Shown: positions 33,630 through 43,074, numbered from the stretch's first letter. The stretch: DNA of 64,000 nt from JAFGLZ01 sp964622545 (GCA_964622545.1 CAZUQM010000002.1:1-64000); one strand, 5' to 3'. The notes: a model not told the origin generated them from the letters alone. Numbers and translations: made by a program.

Positions 33630-36011
33630 CTAGGCCGGCCTGCGCAGCCCGTACCGAAGCAGCGGCACGGCCAGGACGATCGCCAGGCCCAGCAGCGTAA
33701 GCCCCTGCCCCATGGCGAACCCGGGCGGGACGTAATCGAACGCGACGTGCCGGGCGCCTGCCGGTACGACCGCCGACATGAACTGCCCGTTGGTCACGAA
33801 GACCTTCGTCCGCTGGCCGTCGACGCGGCATTGCCAACCGGGATCGTACCCCTCGCCAACGACGAGCAGGCTGTCGCGCTTGGCCTCGACGTCGATGTCC
33901 CAATGCCCCGGCACGTCCTCGACGCCAAGCACCTTGGCGTCGTTCGGGGCCCGCCGGCCCTCCACGCTCGGCGGCGAGTAGAACACACAGGCGAAGTCGC
34001 GAAGGTCGAGTTTCGGGTTCTCGAGCAGCTTGACGAACGACCGGCTGTCCTTGGCGAAATGCACCTGCCCCGCGAAATAGACGAGCGGCGCGTACATGGC
34101 GTTCTTGTAGACGTGCCAGCGATCGTCCTTGTGGACCAGCTCGAGACGCGCCCCTTTGACCTCGCCCTCGGCGTAGCAGTACTTGACGCCCATCAGGGCC
34201 ATCAGCGGCTGGAACTGCTTGGCCTTGCCGCAGAAGTTCACGCGGGCCTGGTTGTCGAGGATGCCCCCACCCACGCCGTGCGCGGCACGAAGCCCGAACT
34301 GCATCGCGCGATTGCGTGGAATCTGGTCGTCGGGCGAGGGCATGGCCGCACCCTGCAAGATCATGAAGCGCTGGCGACCCAGCCGCTCTTTCAACCAGGC
34401 CACACGCGGCGGAACGCCGCGGACCACGTGGTAGTCGTCGCTGTACTGGATGGTGCCCAACGACAGGCCGTACAGCTCGCCGGCCAGGAGGAGTACCAAC
34501 CCGGCCGAGGCGAACCGCCCCGCCTCCCGGCCCCGCCAGACCAGCCCGATCAGCAGGATCACGCCAAGCGCGGCCGTGATGATGTTCGTCCACGCGGCCG
34601 GGTCCATATCGTGCATGACGTGGCGCGGCACGGTGCGGGCGGCCTCCAACCGCGGCGCGTGCCACTTGTCGTGCGCGATGTTCGGGTTCGCATCGACGAT
34701 GCGGGCCAACCGCTCGGGATCCTTCGCGTAACGGTTCAATTGCACGAGGGAGCCCAGAAGCACGATCAGGACGACCGCTCCGACGACTGTGGCCGTGACC
34801 TTGGTGAGCAGGTGGGTGGGTTTGCCTGCTCGCAGGGCGCGGTCGATGCCGACTGCGGCCAGGCAGGCCAGCGCGATGTCGGTGACCCAGAACACGCGCG
34901 TCGGATTGCGAAGCTGACCGAAGCCGGGGACGTTTTCGTAGAGCACGCGGTAGACGGGTAGGTACCAGCCCGCGCCGATCAGGAAGCCGGCCACGGCCAG
35001 CGGAACGAGGAACCACAGGTGTCGACTGCGACCCAGGCTGACGAGCCCGACGCCGGCGGCCACGAGGATCACGACGCCGACGAAGTGGGCCATGCCGTGG
35101 TAGTTGTACTCCCCATAGTAACCGAGTCGATGATTGCCGAAGTAGAACGGCACGACGAGCTGAAGGGTGTTGTTGACCGGGTGGGCGCAGGCCATGTTGA
35201 CGTAGCTCCACGCCACCTCGCGCCGGACGGACCGGCTCGTCAGCTCGTAGGCGGGCAGGAACTGCACCATGCCGATCAGCAGGCCGAGAACGAGCGCGCC
35301 GCCGACGGTCAGGCCCGGTCGTAGGATCTCGAGCCACCACCGGCGGTCGCGGTCGGGCCAGATGGCCGCGACGATCGTGTGGTAGGCCGCGAACACCCAC
35401 AACAGAACGCCCAAAACCAACAACAGGTGCACCGACCCGATCAGCGCCATCAGGCCGACGCAGAGCCCCGCCGGGACGATCCAGCCCCACGCACGGCGCT
35501 GCACCCCGAGCCAGACGCATAGCACCGTCCCGAGGAACCACGGATAGGCCATCACGTAGGTCAGGTGCGACAGATGCCCGAGCGCGAAGCCCCCGAACGC
35601 GATGCTCATCGCACCGAGCAGACCGGCCAGCGGTCGGACCCCGATGGCCAGACGCAAGAAGACGTACGCCATCACGCCCGTCAACCAGTAGTGCAGCCAG
35701 ACGATGTAGACGTAGCCGGGCACGTAGTCACAGAAGAACAGTGGCCAGCGCGGCGGGTAGAACAACGAGGCCTGGAGGCTGGCGTGATAGGGCACGCCCA
35801 GGTTGAGGTAGGGGTTCCACATGGGCAGGCGGCCGGCCTGCACCTCGTTGGCGGCGAAGACGTAGTAGGGTTGGTAGTAGTAGGCCGCGTCCTCACGAAT
35901 CATCTCGGAAGGCTGGATGAAGCCCTGCCAGAACACCGACACCGTCAGGACCAGCAGGAACAGGACGGCCCCGACGTCCTCCCGTCGATCTGGCCAGTTG
36001 GGCAACGACAT
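33630..36011 (-). CDS. YfhO-family multi-spanning membrane protein
   Basis: The 793-residue protein has about twelve hydrophobic helices and the YfhO pattern: an N-terminal luminal loop with REDAAYYYQPYYVF and LPMWNPYLNLGVPYHASLQ, a long external C-terminal domain (about 490-745) and a final helix. YfhO proteins are GT-C-like and take part in glycosylation of lipoteichoic acid or related glycans in Gram-positives; in planctomycetes their role is unknown. The ATG at 36011 is preferred to a TTG at 36041. It lies 62 bp upstream of the heparinase-like gene, suggesting an operon. Confidence 0.8.
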   Translation of the reverse strand: MSLPNWPDRREDVGAVLFLLVLTVSVFWQGFIQPSEMIREDAAYYYQPYYVFAANEVQAGRLPMWNPYLNLGVPYHASLQASLFYPPRWPLFFCDYVPGYVYIVWLHYWLTGVMAYVFLRLAIGVRPLAGLLGAMSIAFGGFALGHLSHLTYVMAYPWFLGTVLCVWLGVQRRAWGWIVPAGLCVGLMALIGSVHLLLVLGVLLWVFAAYHTIVAAIWPDRDRRWWLEILRPGLTVGGALVLGLLIGMVQFLPAYELTSRSVRREVAWSYVNMACAHPVNNTLQLVVPFYFGNHRLGYYGEYNYHGMAHFVGVVILVAAGVGLVSLGRSRHLWFLVPLAVAGFLIGAGWYLPVYRVLYENVPGFGQLRNPTRVFWVTDIALACLAAVGIDRALRAGKPTHLLTKVTATVVGAVVLIVLLGSLVQLNRYAKDPERLARIVDANPNIAHDKWHAPRLEAARTVPRHVMHDMDPAAWTNIITAALGVILLIGLVWRGREAGRFASAGLVLLLAGELYGLSLGTIQYSDDYHVVRGVPPRVAWLKERLGRQRFMILQGAAMPSPDDQIPRNRAMQFGLRAAHGVGGGILDNQARVNFCGKAKQFQPLMALMGVKYCYAEGEVKGARLELVHKDDRWHVYKNAMYAPLVYFAGQVHFAKDSRSFVKLLENPKLDLRDFACVFYSPPSVEGRRAPNDAKVLGVEDVPGHWDIDVEAKRDSLLVVGEGYDPGWQCRVDGQRTKVFVTNGQFMSAVVPAGARHVAFDYVPPGFAMGQGLTLLGLAIVLAVPLLRYGLRRPA

Positions 36012-36214
36012 GATCGCTGAAACCCGCTCCGCTGACAGCAAGGCCTTTGAGGATGGTTTCTATGCCAGCCGACCGACGCGAGATCCCGGTCGGTCCGACC
36101 TCCTGGACGATCACCCTAATGCAGTGAATCGGCTTAGACAAGACGGGCGCGTGTCGATAGGTTATGTCTGTGCCAATTCTCTGCAAGGCCTTCCGCGCGT
36201 CTCGTGCGGTGGGC

Positions 36215-36220
36215 TATAAT
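36215..36220 (+). promoter_or_regulatory. -10 element (TATAAT) upstream of the pseudopilin gene
   Basis: A perfect TATAAT lies about 57 bp above the ATG at 36277. No good -35 is present at 16-18 bp (TTCCGC at 18 bp), so the promoter may need an activator. Confidence 0.35.
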
Positions 36221-36276
36221 TGCGGGAAGAGCGCAACGGTCAGACGTAGAGGGCGACCTGCACAGGGGACCACGCC

Positions 36277-37407
36277 ATGTCCGCCCGATTCGCACAACGC
36301 TCGACCGCGCATTTCAGACGCTGTCGCCGACGGCACTTCTTGACCAGGCAGGCCGCTCGGTCGCCGGGCTTCACCCTCATCGAATTGCTGGTCGTCGTGG
36401 CCATCATCGCCCTGCTGATCGCGATCCTCCTACCGTCCTTGAGCAAGGCCCGAGCCCAGGCGCGGAGCACGCAATGTGCCTCGCGCATAGGCCAGCTCAC
36501 CAAGGCCGTGCTGCTCTATGCCGACGACCACAACGAGACGCCGCCCTTTGTGGGGCGCGGCTGGGAGGACTGCGACGACACCGCCCGGCTGACCAGCGAG
36601 GTCTGGCCGGAAGGCTCGGGCCAGACGCTCATGGACCTAGCCATGGCCGAGAACTGGCTCATGCCCAGCATGCCGGAGTACTGGCTAGACGAACCGGCCG
36701 TCGACCCCTGGCCCGAGCACGCCACCGTCCGCAACGGCTCGCTGTTCCCCTACACGCGGTTCGAGACGCTGTACCGCTGCCCCGAATTCGTTCGGATCAA
36801 AGATTCGCGCAAGTCGCAGAACGTGTTCAATTACACTCGGACCTTCCTCGCACGAAAATGGTTCCACCACGGCGAGCCGGAGGGCGATCCGCCCTCGCCC
36901 TACATGCCGACCGGCGCCTCGAACAACTGGTGCGGCATCGCCGGACCGCTGCTCAAGATCAGCCAGGTCCACGCCCCGGCCAAGATGTGGATGTTCCTCG
37001 ACGAGTGGTGGTGGCGTCATTGCGCCGCCCCCGCCGATCAGTTCGGCGTGGTCGGCGAGCCGGGCAGCCTGTTCGACGGGCTGGCCCGCGAGATGTGGAT
37101 GGCCATCGACTGCTGCTGGGGGCCGTGGGGCGACGAGATCGGCCAATACCACGGCGTCAAGCGGTATTCCCCCGTCATCCCGTATGAGTTGATCGAGAAC
37201 AACCCCGGGTTCTTCCAGCAAGTGCAGAGCGGCAATTGCTCGTTCTACGACGGCCACGTGGAGTTGGAGATCGATCCCCTGCCCGGACGGACCGCCAGCT
37301 TCGACATGCTGCCCGCCGTCACCGCGCTGTATGACTGGATCATGAGCCTGATCTTCTTTCAGCGCGGCCTGGCCCCGAACCAGATCATTTTCGATCCGCT
37401 CTTCTAG
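36277..37407 (+). CDS. Planctomycete-type pseudopilin-like secreted protein (prepilin N-terminal motif)
   Basis: The 376-residue protein has a basic leader ending in ARSPG, then FTLIELLVVVAIIALLIAIL (residues 32-51), the prepilin peptidase site with Glu at +5 and a hydrophobic helix, followed by LPSLSKARAQA. This leader and helix are characteristic of the large planctomycete family related to type II secretion pseudopilins. Near the C terminus CSFYDGHVELE resembles the H-x9-DG region of that family. Substrate or role unknown; probably a surface or secretion-linked protein. Its TAG stop (37405-37407) is part of the CTAG that starts a miniature element. Confidence 0.85.
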   Translation: MSARFAQRSTAHFRRCRRRHFLTRQAARSPGFTLIELLVVVAIIALLIAILLPSLSKARAQARSTQCASRIGQLTKAVLLYADDHNETPPFVGRGWEDCDDTARLTSEVWPEGSGQTLMDLAMAENWLMPSMPEYWLDEPAVDPWPEHATVRNGSLFPYTRFETLYRCPEFVRIKDSRKSQNVFNYTRTFLARKWFHHGEPEGDPPSPYMPTGASNNWCGIAGPLLKISQVHAPAKMWMFLDEWWWRHCAAPADQFGVVGEPGSLFDGLAREMWMAIDCCWGPWGDEIGQYHGVKRYSPVIPYELIENNPGFFQQVQSGNCSFYDGHVELEIDPLPGRTASFDMLPAVTALYDWIMSLIFFQRGLAPNQIIFDPLF

Positions 37408-37512
37408 CACTACAGCGCCACCTAGCCCTGAACACTCGACGAAACCCCGTTTTCGGCATCAACAATCGGGTCGGCACCTGCCTGAAGACACCAAGTGGCG
37501 CTGTAGTGCTAG
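37404..37512. repeat. CTAG-ended miniature element, family B, 109 bp
   Basis: The element has perfect 18-bp terminal inverted repeats, CTAGCACTACAGCGCCAC (37404-37421) and its reverse complement at 37495-37512. The interior (about 73 bp) has no reading frame. A second copy of identical length lies at 61947-62055. The left CTAG overlaps the TAG stop of the pseudopilin gene; the right CTAG (37509-37512) is shared with a family A element. Confidence 0.88.
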
Positions 37513-37692
37513 TAGTCCAACACCATTGAATCTATCGGTTCCCCAGCTTCGGGGTCGCCGTCGGAGACGCGACCGTGAGGGAGCGTTGCTATTCAAGCGT
37601 TCCAACAACACAGCTCCCTGACGGTCGCTGCTCTGCGTGGCGTGTCGCCCTGCTGATCGGAACCCACAGAAACAAGTGAGGTCGGGTACTTA
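37509..37692 (-). repeat. CTAG-ended miniature element, family A, 184-bp form
   Basis: A copy in reverse orientation, starting CTAGTAGTCCAACACC and ending GAGGTCGGGTACTTAG, with the distal CTAG altered to TTAG. It is joined to the family B element through the shared CTAG. The rest of the gap to the next gene (37693-37891) shows no gene; the ribosome site for nhaC-like gene is GGAG at 37880-37885. Confidence 0.85.
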
Positions 37693-37891
37693 GGAGTACG
37701 CCCCCAACTCGTCGCAGGGCCCGATCGTCTGCATCGCGTCCGCCCCTGGAAGCGCGCCCTCCGCGACACTACCATATCCCCCCGTACGGGAGCCGTTCGC
37801 AGCTCCATTCGTCCATGTCTATCACCGAGGAACGAGACGTGCCGCCAGGCGGCGATCCGTTGCGGATCGAGCCGAAGGCGTCGGAGTCACC

Positions 37892-39655
37892 ATGCCCTGC
37901 AAACGACACTTGGTCCTCGCCCTGTTGCTGACGCTGGTCACGGCGAACGCTTGCGTCTGGGCCGAGCAACCGGTGAGCCCTCCCGCCACGGCCACGAACG
38001 CCGCCGTCGAGCAGGCCGACCGATCGTCACCCGACGAGGTCTACGGGCTCTGGGTGATCGCACCCGCCCTGCTTGCGATCGTGCTGGCCATCGTCCTGCG
38101 GCACGTCATCCCCGCCCTGGCGATCGGCGTCTTCGCGGCCTCGATGATGGTACTGCCGTGGTCGGAACTCAGCTCGGGCTGGTTCACCTATGACCCGATC
38201 GCGGGTTTCCGCGTGGCCGTGGAGACCTTCCTGCTCGGGGCGCTCCAGGACGTCGATCACCTGATGATCCTACTGTTCACCCTGCTGATCGGCGGCGTGG
38301 TCGAGGTCATCAGCGCCAACGGCGGCACGCGGGCGATGGTCGACGTGCTCGGCCGGTGGGCATCCACACGACGCCGCGGCCAGGTGACGGCCTGGTCGGC
38401 GGGCGTGGCCGTCTTCTTCGGCGACTACCCCAACATGCTCATCGTCGGGCCGACCATGCGCCCGGTGTTCGACCGGCTGCGGATCAGCCGCGCCAAGCTC
38501 GCGTACATCGTCGATTCGACGGCGGCGCCGATCGCGTCACTCGCCCTGATCGGCGAATGGGTCGGCGTGCAAGTCGGCTACATCCAGGACGGCCTCGATG
38601 CGGCCACGGCCGGGAACGCCGGATCCTGGGTGGCGGACCTCGGCGCGTTCGAGGTCTTCGTCGCGAGCCTGCCGCTGCGGTTCTACTCGCTGATGGCCCT
38701 GGCGATGGTCCTGTTGATCGCCCTGCTGCAGCGCGATTTCGGGCCGATGCTCACCGCGGAGCGGAAAGCGCTGGCCGAGGCCCCCGGCTCCATCCCCGCG
38801 GATCGCCCCGTCGGCCCGGCCGAATCCCACGCGCCGGCCACCTCGCCCTGGCTCGCGCTCGTGCCGCTGGCGGTCCTGATCGTCGCCACGTTGGTTTTGC
38901 TGATCGCCACCGGATGGGGCCGAGCGCCGGAGGGCTCATCTTTCCGGCTGTCGGTCATCATGGCCCACACGGACTCGACGCGAACGATGCTCTATGCAAG
39001 CCTCCTGTCTCTGTTGGTGGCCATCGGCATGTCGATGGGATGGCGCACGCTGAGGCTGGGTGACTGCATGGACGCGATGATGACCGGCTTCCATCGCATG
39101 TTCATCGCGGTCGTGATCCTCTCTCTGGCCTGGGCGTTGTCGGACGCGATGCGGACGCTGCGGCTCGCGGAGGTCACCACGCTGCACCTCCAACAAGCCG
39201 GCGTGAGCCCGCACGCCCTGCCGGTCTTTGTCTTCCTCACCGCCGCCGGCGTGTCGTTCGCGACCGGCACGAGCTGGGGCACGATGGGCATCCTCATGCC
39301 CGTCACCGTGACGGTCATCGCCGAGCTCGCCGCGGGCTTGCCCGCCGAGGCGGCGCGCGGCGTGCTCTGTTCGGGCACAGCGGCCGTCTTGGCCGGAGCG
39401 GTCTTCGGCGACCATTGCTCGCCCATCAGCGACACCACGGTCCTCTCGGCCGCGGCCACGCAGTGCACGATCGAGCAACACGTCTGGACGCAGATGCCCT
39501 ATGCGCTGTGCGCCGCGGGTGTGGCCGTCATCGTCGGGGGCTTGCTGCACGCCTGGGCGGGCGTGTCCACGCTTGGCTGCCTGGCCGTCGGGGTGCTCAT
39601 GGTGCTTATCCTCGTGCGCTTCATCGGCAGGCCCGTGGTCGCGGCCCGGACGTGA
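37892..39655 (+). CDS. NhaC-family Na+/H+ antiporter-like protein
   Basis: The 587-residue membrane protein shows NhaC family stretches: FFGDYPNMLIVGPTMRPVFDRLRISRAKLAYIVDST-type sequence at about 170-210 (read as FGDYPNMLIVGPTMRP and LAYIVDSTAAPIA), GTSWGTMGILMPV, and CSGTAAVLAGAVFGDHCSPISD. It would exchange Na+ for H+ (or an organic ion) across the membrane. Unusually it begins with a signal-peptide-like segment (LVLALLLTLVTANACVWA) and a short polar spacer before the first family helix at about residue 53. GGAG precedes the ATG. Confidence 0.88.
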   Translation: MPCKRHLVLALLLTLVTANACVWAEQPVSPPATATNAAVEQADRSSPDEVYGLWVIAPALLAIVLAIVLRHVIPALAIGVFAASMMVLPWSELSSGWFTYDPIAGFRVAVETFLLGALQDVDHLMILLFTLLIGGVVEVISANGGTRAMVDVLGRWASTRRRGQVTAWSAGVAVFFGDYPNMLIVGPTMRPVFDRLRISRAKLAYIVDSTAAPIASLALIGEWVGVQVGYIQDGLDAATAGNAGSWVADLGAFEVFVASLPLRFYSLMALAMVLLIALLQRDFGPMLTAERKALAEAPGSIPADRPVGPAESHAPATSPWLALVPLAVLIVATLVLLIATGWGRAPEGSSFRLSVIMAHTDSTRTMLYASLLSLLVAIGMSMGWRTLRLGDCMDAMMTGFHRMFIAVVILSLAWALSDAMRTLRLAEVTTLHLQQAGVSPHALPVFVFLTAAGVSFATGTSWGTMGILMPVTVTVIAELAAGLPAEAARGVLCSGTAAVLAGAVFGDHCSPISDTTVLSAAATQCTIEQHVWTQMPYALCAAGVAVIVGGLLHAWAGVSTLGCLAVGVLMVLILVRFIGRPVVAART

Positions 39656-39754
39656 GGCCTAGGCTGAGCTCCTCCCCCGCCCCAGGGTTTCATGGTATGC
39701 TGATGCACGTGGTATCCGGCGTGTCCGGCGAGCCTGCCCGGGGAGGGACGATCG

Positions 39755-40429
39755 ATGACGGAATCCGCCACCGACGGGAAGAAGGTGCTCGGCGTGTCGG
39801 GCTCGCCGATCCGCAACAGCAATACCGACCGGGCCGTCCAGGCAGCCCTGGACGCTTCCGGATGCGAGACCGAATTCATCAAGCTCTCCGAATACCAGGT
39901 CGCGCCCTGCAAGGCGTGCCTCGGGTGCGTGAAGACCAATCGATGCGTCATCGAGGACGACGGCATCGCCCTGGCCGAGAAGGTCAAGGCCGCCGACGCC
40001 CTGATCATCGGGTGCTTCACGCCGTACTCGATGATCGACTCGCGGACCAAGGCCTTCATCGAGCGTCTCTACCCGCTGCGACACATCCACGGCTTCATGC
40101 GGGGCAAGCCGGGCGGCGCGGTGGTGACGTCGGCCGTGCCCGAAGGTGCCGAAGGCCTGCCCCCGGCGGCCGACATGGGCGTCAACGCCGTCCAGTTCTA
40201 CATGATGGAAGAGGGCATGGACTTCATGGGAGCCGTCAAGGTGCTCGGCAACGTGCCCTGCATCCGCTGCGGCCAGGGCGACACCTGCGTGGGCTCGGGC
40301 ATCAAGATGATGTTCGGACCGGACGCGACGGTCGACTCGGTCGGCGTGAACGTGGTGGAGGACCAGACGATGGCCTTCGAGGCGGCCCGGGACCTCGGCC
40401 GGAAGATCGGTCAGGCGGTTGGGGCTTGA
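39755..40429 (+). CDS. Flavodoxin-like NAD(P)H-dependent FMN reductase family protein
   Basis: The 224-residue protein has the flavodoxin-fold FMN phosphate loop GVSGSPIRNSNTDRAV and a cysteine motif CKACLGCVKTNRC near residue 50, plus CIRCGQGDTC near residue 168. This resembles iron-sulfur flavoproteins and related reductases (COG0655), in which the first cysteine set can bind [4Fe-4S]. It probably transfers electrons or reduces quinones or disulfides in the cytoplasm. GGGGAGG precedes the ATG. It follows the NhaC gene by 99 bp on the same strand. Confidence 0.85.
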   Translation: MTESATDGKKVLGVSGSPIRNSNTDRAVQAALDASGCETEFIKLSEYQVAPCKACLGCVKTNRCVIEDDGIALAEKVKAADALIIGCFTPYSMIDSRTKAFIERLYPLRHIHGFMRGKPGGAVVTSAVPEGAEGLPPAADMGVNAVQFYMMEEGMDFMGAVKVLGNVPCIRCGQGDTCVGSGIKMMFGPDATVDSVGVNVVEDQTMAFEAARDLGRKIGQAVGA

Positions 40430-40725
40430 TGTCCGGCCTGCATTGCCCTGCCACGCAAAAATGACATCGCAGCGACCCCATCGGACGCGACCGGTGAAAC
40501 GTTGTCGCTGAGGCGTTCTAGCGGCACAGCTCCCTGACGCCGCTCTGACCGGAGAGCACCCTGCGTCAGCACACGGCTAGTGCTGTCTTTCAGACGTATC
40601 GCGACGACCTGTCCGAGCCGCCGGAGTCATCCGGCGCGGCCGCGCGGCAGGAATGCCGCGGCTCGAGCAGCAGCCGTGGCGTGTGCCCCCCCTGTCCATC
40701 GTCGCACGATGTGTGAAACGCAGCC
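40430..40725. other. Intergenic region with decayed family A fragment
   Basis: Around 40510-40550 the sequence GCGTTCTAGCGGCACAGCTC followed by CCTGACG resembles the middle of the family A element, so this is probably a remnant. No gene or clear terminator is seen between the convergent flavodoxin and DUF190 genes. Confidence 0.4.
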
Positions 40726-41085
40726 CTAGGTCTCGTCCGCCTCGGCCGCGGTGCCGTTGTGGCGGTAGGTGATCACGCGGACCGGCTCAAGCGTGACCAG
40801 CCCCTCGTCGATCATCTCATCCAACTCGGGCAAGAAGGCCTCGATCCGCTCGGGCTTGTCGACGATCTCCACCACCATGGGCAGATCCTCCGACAGGCGC
40901 AGGATCTTGGCCGAGTGAATCCGGCTGTGCGCTCCGAAGCCGAGGACGCCGCGCAGGACGGTGGCCCCGGCCATGCCGCGCTGGCGCGCCGCCTCGACGA
41001 CCGCCTGGTGCAGCGCCTGGCTGCCGTAGTGATCGCTCTCGCCGATGAAGATCCGCAGGAGCTGCGCCTCGGATGGGAGTTTCAT
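40726..41085 (-). CDS. DUF190 protein associated with fluoride channel
   Basis: The 119-residue protein belongs to DUF190 (COG1993), a GlnB-like ferredoxin-fold family typically encoded next to crcB. Recognisable parts are LLRIFIGESDHYGSQALHQAVVEAARQ and VVEIVDKPERIEAFLPELDEMI. It probably modulates the adjacent channel, but the family's function is not settled. Its AAGGAGG ribosome site overlaps the stop region of crcB, giving tight coupling. Confidence 0.9.
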   Translation of the reverse strand: MKLPSEAQLLRIFIGESDHYGSQALHQAVVEAARQRGMAGATVLRGVLGFGAHSRIHSAKILRLSEDLPMVVEIVDKPERIEAFLPELDEMIDEGLVTLEPVRVITYRHNGTAAEADET

Positions 41086-41100
41086 GGGCCCGGGTCCTCC

Positions 41101-41487
41101 TTAGATGATCCGCCCCGTCGCGACGCCGCCGAAGGCGGCCACCAGCCCGACCACGTTCTGGATCAGCACGTTGGCGGCCGCTCGCGTCCATTCGGCCTCG
41201 CGGAGCAGCGCGCCGGTCTCCAACACGTACGTGGAGAAGGTCGTGAACGCCCCCATGAAGCCGACGAGAACGATCACCCGCGTCTCGCCGCTGATGCTGA
41301 CGCGGTCTTCAGAGAGGGCGAAGAACGCGCCGGCCAGGAAGCAGCCGACGATGTTCACGACCATCGTGCCCATCGGGAACTCACCGCCCATCGTGCGCTG
41401 GACCAGCCCCGCCAGTCCGTAGCGACTGAGCGCGCCCAACGCGCCGGCCAGGGCCAACCACAGCAGCTTGGACATCATCGCAGACAT
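41101..41487 (-). CDS. crcB: Fluoride ion channel
   Basis: The 128-residue protein has four transmembrane helices and the Fluc/CrcB motifs GALGALSRYGL, GTMVVNIVGCFLAG (the conserved Asn) and GFMGAFTTFSTYVLE (the phenylalanine/threonine box). It exports fluoride as a dual-topology dimer. A single crcB plus DUF190 is a common arrangement. The gene follows the GMC oxidoreductase gene by 84 bp. No convincing fluoride riboswitch is seen upstream. Confidence 0.95.
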   Translation of the reverse strand: MSAMMSKLLWLALAGALGALSRYGLAGLVQRTMGGEFPMGTMVVNIVGCFLAGAFFALSEDRVSISGETRVIVLVGFMGAFTTFSTYVLETGALLREAEWTRAAANVLIQNVVGLVAAFGGVATGRII

Positions 41488-41571
41488 GCGTCCCCCATTC
41501 GGCGAGGTCCCTGCGGGCGGTCCCGCACGGCGCGAACCGCACCGGCGGGGCCCGTCCGTTCTCCCGTCCGC

Positions 41572-43071
41572 TCAGATCATCCCTCGCGCCACCAGTCGAG
41601 CGAACGTCATGATCGTGATCATCGGGTTGGCGTGCGCCGGGCCGGGGATGGCCGAGCCGTCGGCGACGTAGACGTTTTCGTGCTCGCGGCACCGTCCGGC
41701 CTCGTCGATCACGCCCGTCTGCGTGGACGAAGCGAACCGGCACGTGCCGAGCGGATGGAACGCCATCGCGTACACCTGCTCGCTCTTCAGCTCGTCGCGG
41801 AGGAATCTTCGCTCGAGCGCCTCGGCCGACTCGTAGATCACGTCCGGTCTGAGCAGCGGCATGAGCACGCGCTCGGCCCCGGTGGCGAAGTATGCTTGCG
41901 CGACAAGCTTCATGCCGAAGTAGAAGTTGTCCATGTCCTGCTCGGTCAGCCCGTAGCGGATCACCGGCCCGACGCCGGGCACGTGGTACAGCCGACCCAG
42001 CGACGTATCCGAGACGAAGAAGCCGAAGCTGACCACGCGGTCGTAGCCTTGCATCCAATCCCGCAGGTCGGGTCCGAGCAGCGGCAGGCTCATCGCCCCC
42101 ACGTGCGGCGGCATGAAGATGCCCTCGAAGTGCAGGTCCGGATACCCCGGATGCTCGTAGCGGTATGACTGCGGCACGCCTTCCCACGACCGCACCGGCT
42201 CGGGCATCTGCGCGCTGACCTTCGAGGCCGGGTGGATCGACAGGTGATGCCCCAGCGCCGGATAGCGCTTTCCCATCTTCGACCGCATCAAGAAGCGCGG
42301 CGTGACCAGCGAGCCCATGGCCAGCACGAACGTGTCGGCGCGCACGGTCAGCTTGCCGCCGGCCCGGGTGCGGCAGAACAGGTGCGACGCGCGCTTGCCG
42401 TCCATCTTGATCCCCGACGCGACGGTCTCGACGACGGCCCGCATGCCGCCGGCCAGCGCGCTCGGCAGCAGGTTGAGATGGACCGCCTGCTTGGCGTCTT
42501 TCGGACAGACGAAGCAGCACCGCCCGCTGCCCTCGCACTCGATCTCACATCGCGGCAAGGGCCCGCCGCCGGACAAACCCAGCCGGGACAGACCCTCGGC
42601 GAAAAGACGGTTGGACGTGCTCATCAGCTCCGGCGGACAGTCCGACACCGACAGCTCGCTCCAGATCTCGTGCTGCGTGGCCTCCCATCGCTTGCGATCG
42701 AAGGAGATGCCGACCTCGTCGGCCCACTGATCGAACGCGCGATCGGGCGTGGGCAGACACGTCCCCGAGTTGATCACGCTGGTGCCCCCGAACGCGCAAC
42801 CGGTGATCACGCCGACCTGCGAGGGCCCGTGCGTGGCGAACAAGCACATGTCCCGGTAGTAGCGCGGCACGGCCTGCTCCGGCGAGAAGGCCGAGCCCGA
42901 GAGGGGCACCGGGCCCTCCTCGATCAGCAACACGTCGCGGCCCGCGTGGACGAGGGCCTCGGCCACCGTCGCGCCGCCGGGCCCCGAGCCGACCACGCAC
43001 ACGTCGCAGGTCTCGGTGCGGTCGCCGCCGAGCTCGCTGCCGAACATCACGCCTTTGGGTCGTAGCTCCAC
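41572..43071 (-). CDS. GMC-family FAD-dependent oxidoreductase (long-chain alcohol oxidase/cholesterol oxidase-like)
   Basis: The 499-residue protein has the FAD-binding motif VCVVGSGPGGATVAEALVHA, GGTSVINSGTCLPTPD, a C-terminal FHPLGTCRF and PMITIMTFARLVARGM typical of GMC enzymes. A cysteine-rich segment CEIECEGSGRCCFVCPKDAK near residue 175 matches the C..G..C...CP.GAK region of the fatty-alcohol oxidase branch. It would oxidise an alcohol or dehydrogenate a hydrophobic substrate at the membrane. The start is GTG (43071), with an ATG at 43047 preceded by AAAGG as an alternative. It lies three bases after the SDR-membrane fusion gene, so the two proteins almost certainly work together. Confidence 0.88.
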   Translation of the reverse strand: MELRPKGVMFGSELGGDRTETCDVCVVGSGPGGATVAEALVHAGRDVLLIEEGPVPLSGSAFSPEQAVPRYYRDMCLFATHGPSQVGVITGCAFGGTSVINSGTCLPTPDRAFDQWADEVGISFDRKRWEATQHEIWSELSVSDCPPELMSTSNRLFAEGLSRLGLSGGGPLPRCEIECEGSGRCCFVCPKDAKQAVHLNLLPSALAGGMRAVVETVASGIKMDGKRASHLFCRTRAGGKLTVRADTFVLAMGSLVTPRFLMRSKMGKRYPALGHHLSIHPASKVSAQMPEPVRSWEGVPQSYRYEHPGYPDLHFEGIFMPPHVGAMSLPLLGPDLRDWMQGYDRVVSFGFFVSDTSLGRLYHVPGVGPVIRYGLTEQDMDNFYFGMKLVAQAYFATGAERVLMPLLRPDVIYESAEALERRFLRDELKSEQVYAMAFHPLGTCRFASSTQTGVIDEAGRCREHENVYVADGSAIPGPAHANPMITIMTFARLVARGMI

Positions 43072-43074
43072 GGC

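Noticed and set aside
33568..35541. Upstream 660 codons of the frame that contains the heparinase-like gene
   Set aside because: This part is a shadow of the YfhO gene in another frame. The real start is the ATG at 33567 with an ideal ribosome site and Tat signal.
41488..41571. Possible fluoride riboswitch upstream of crcB
   Set aside because: The 84-bp gap contains GGTGCGGTTCGC-like sequence, but the conserved GATG...CTCCTAC pattern is missing and the fold cannot be made convincingly.
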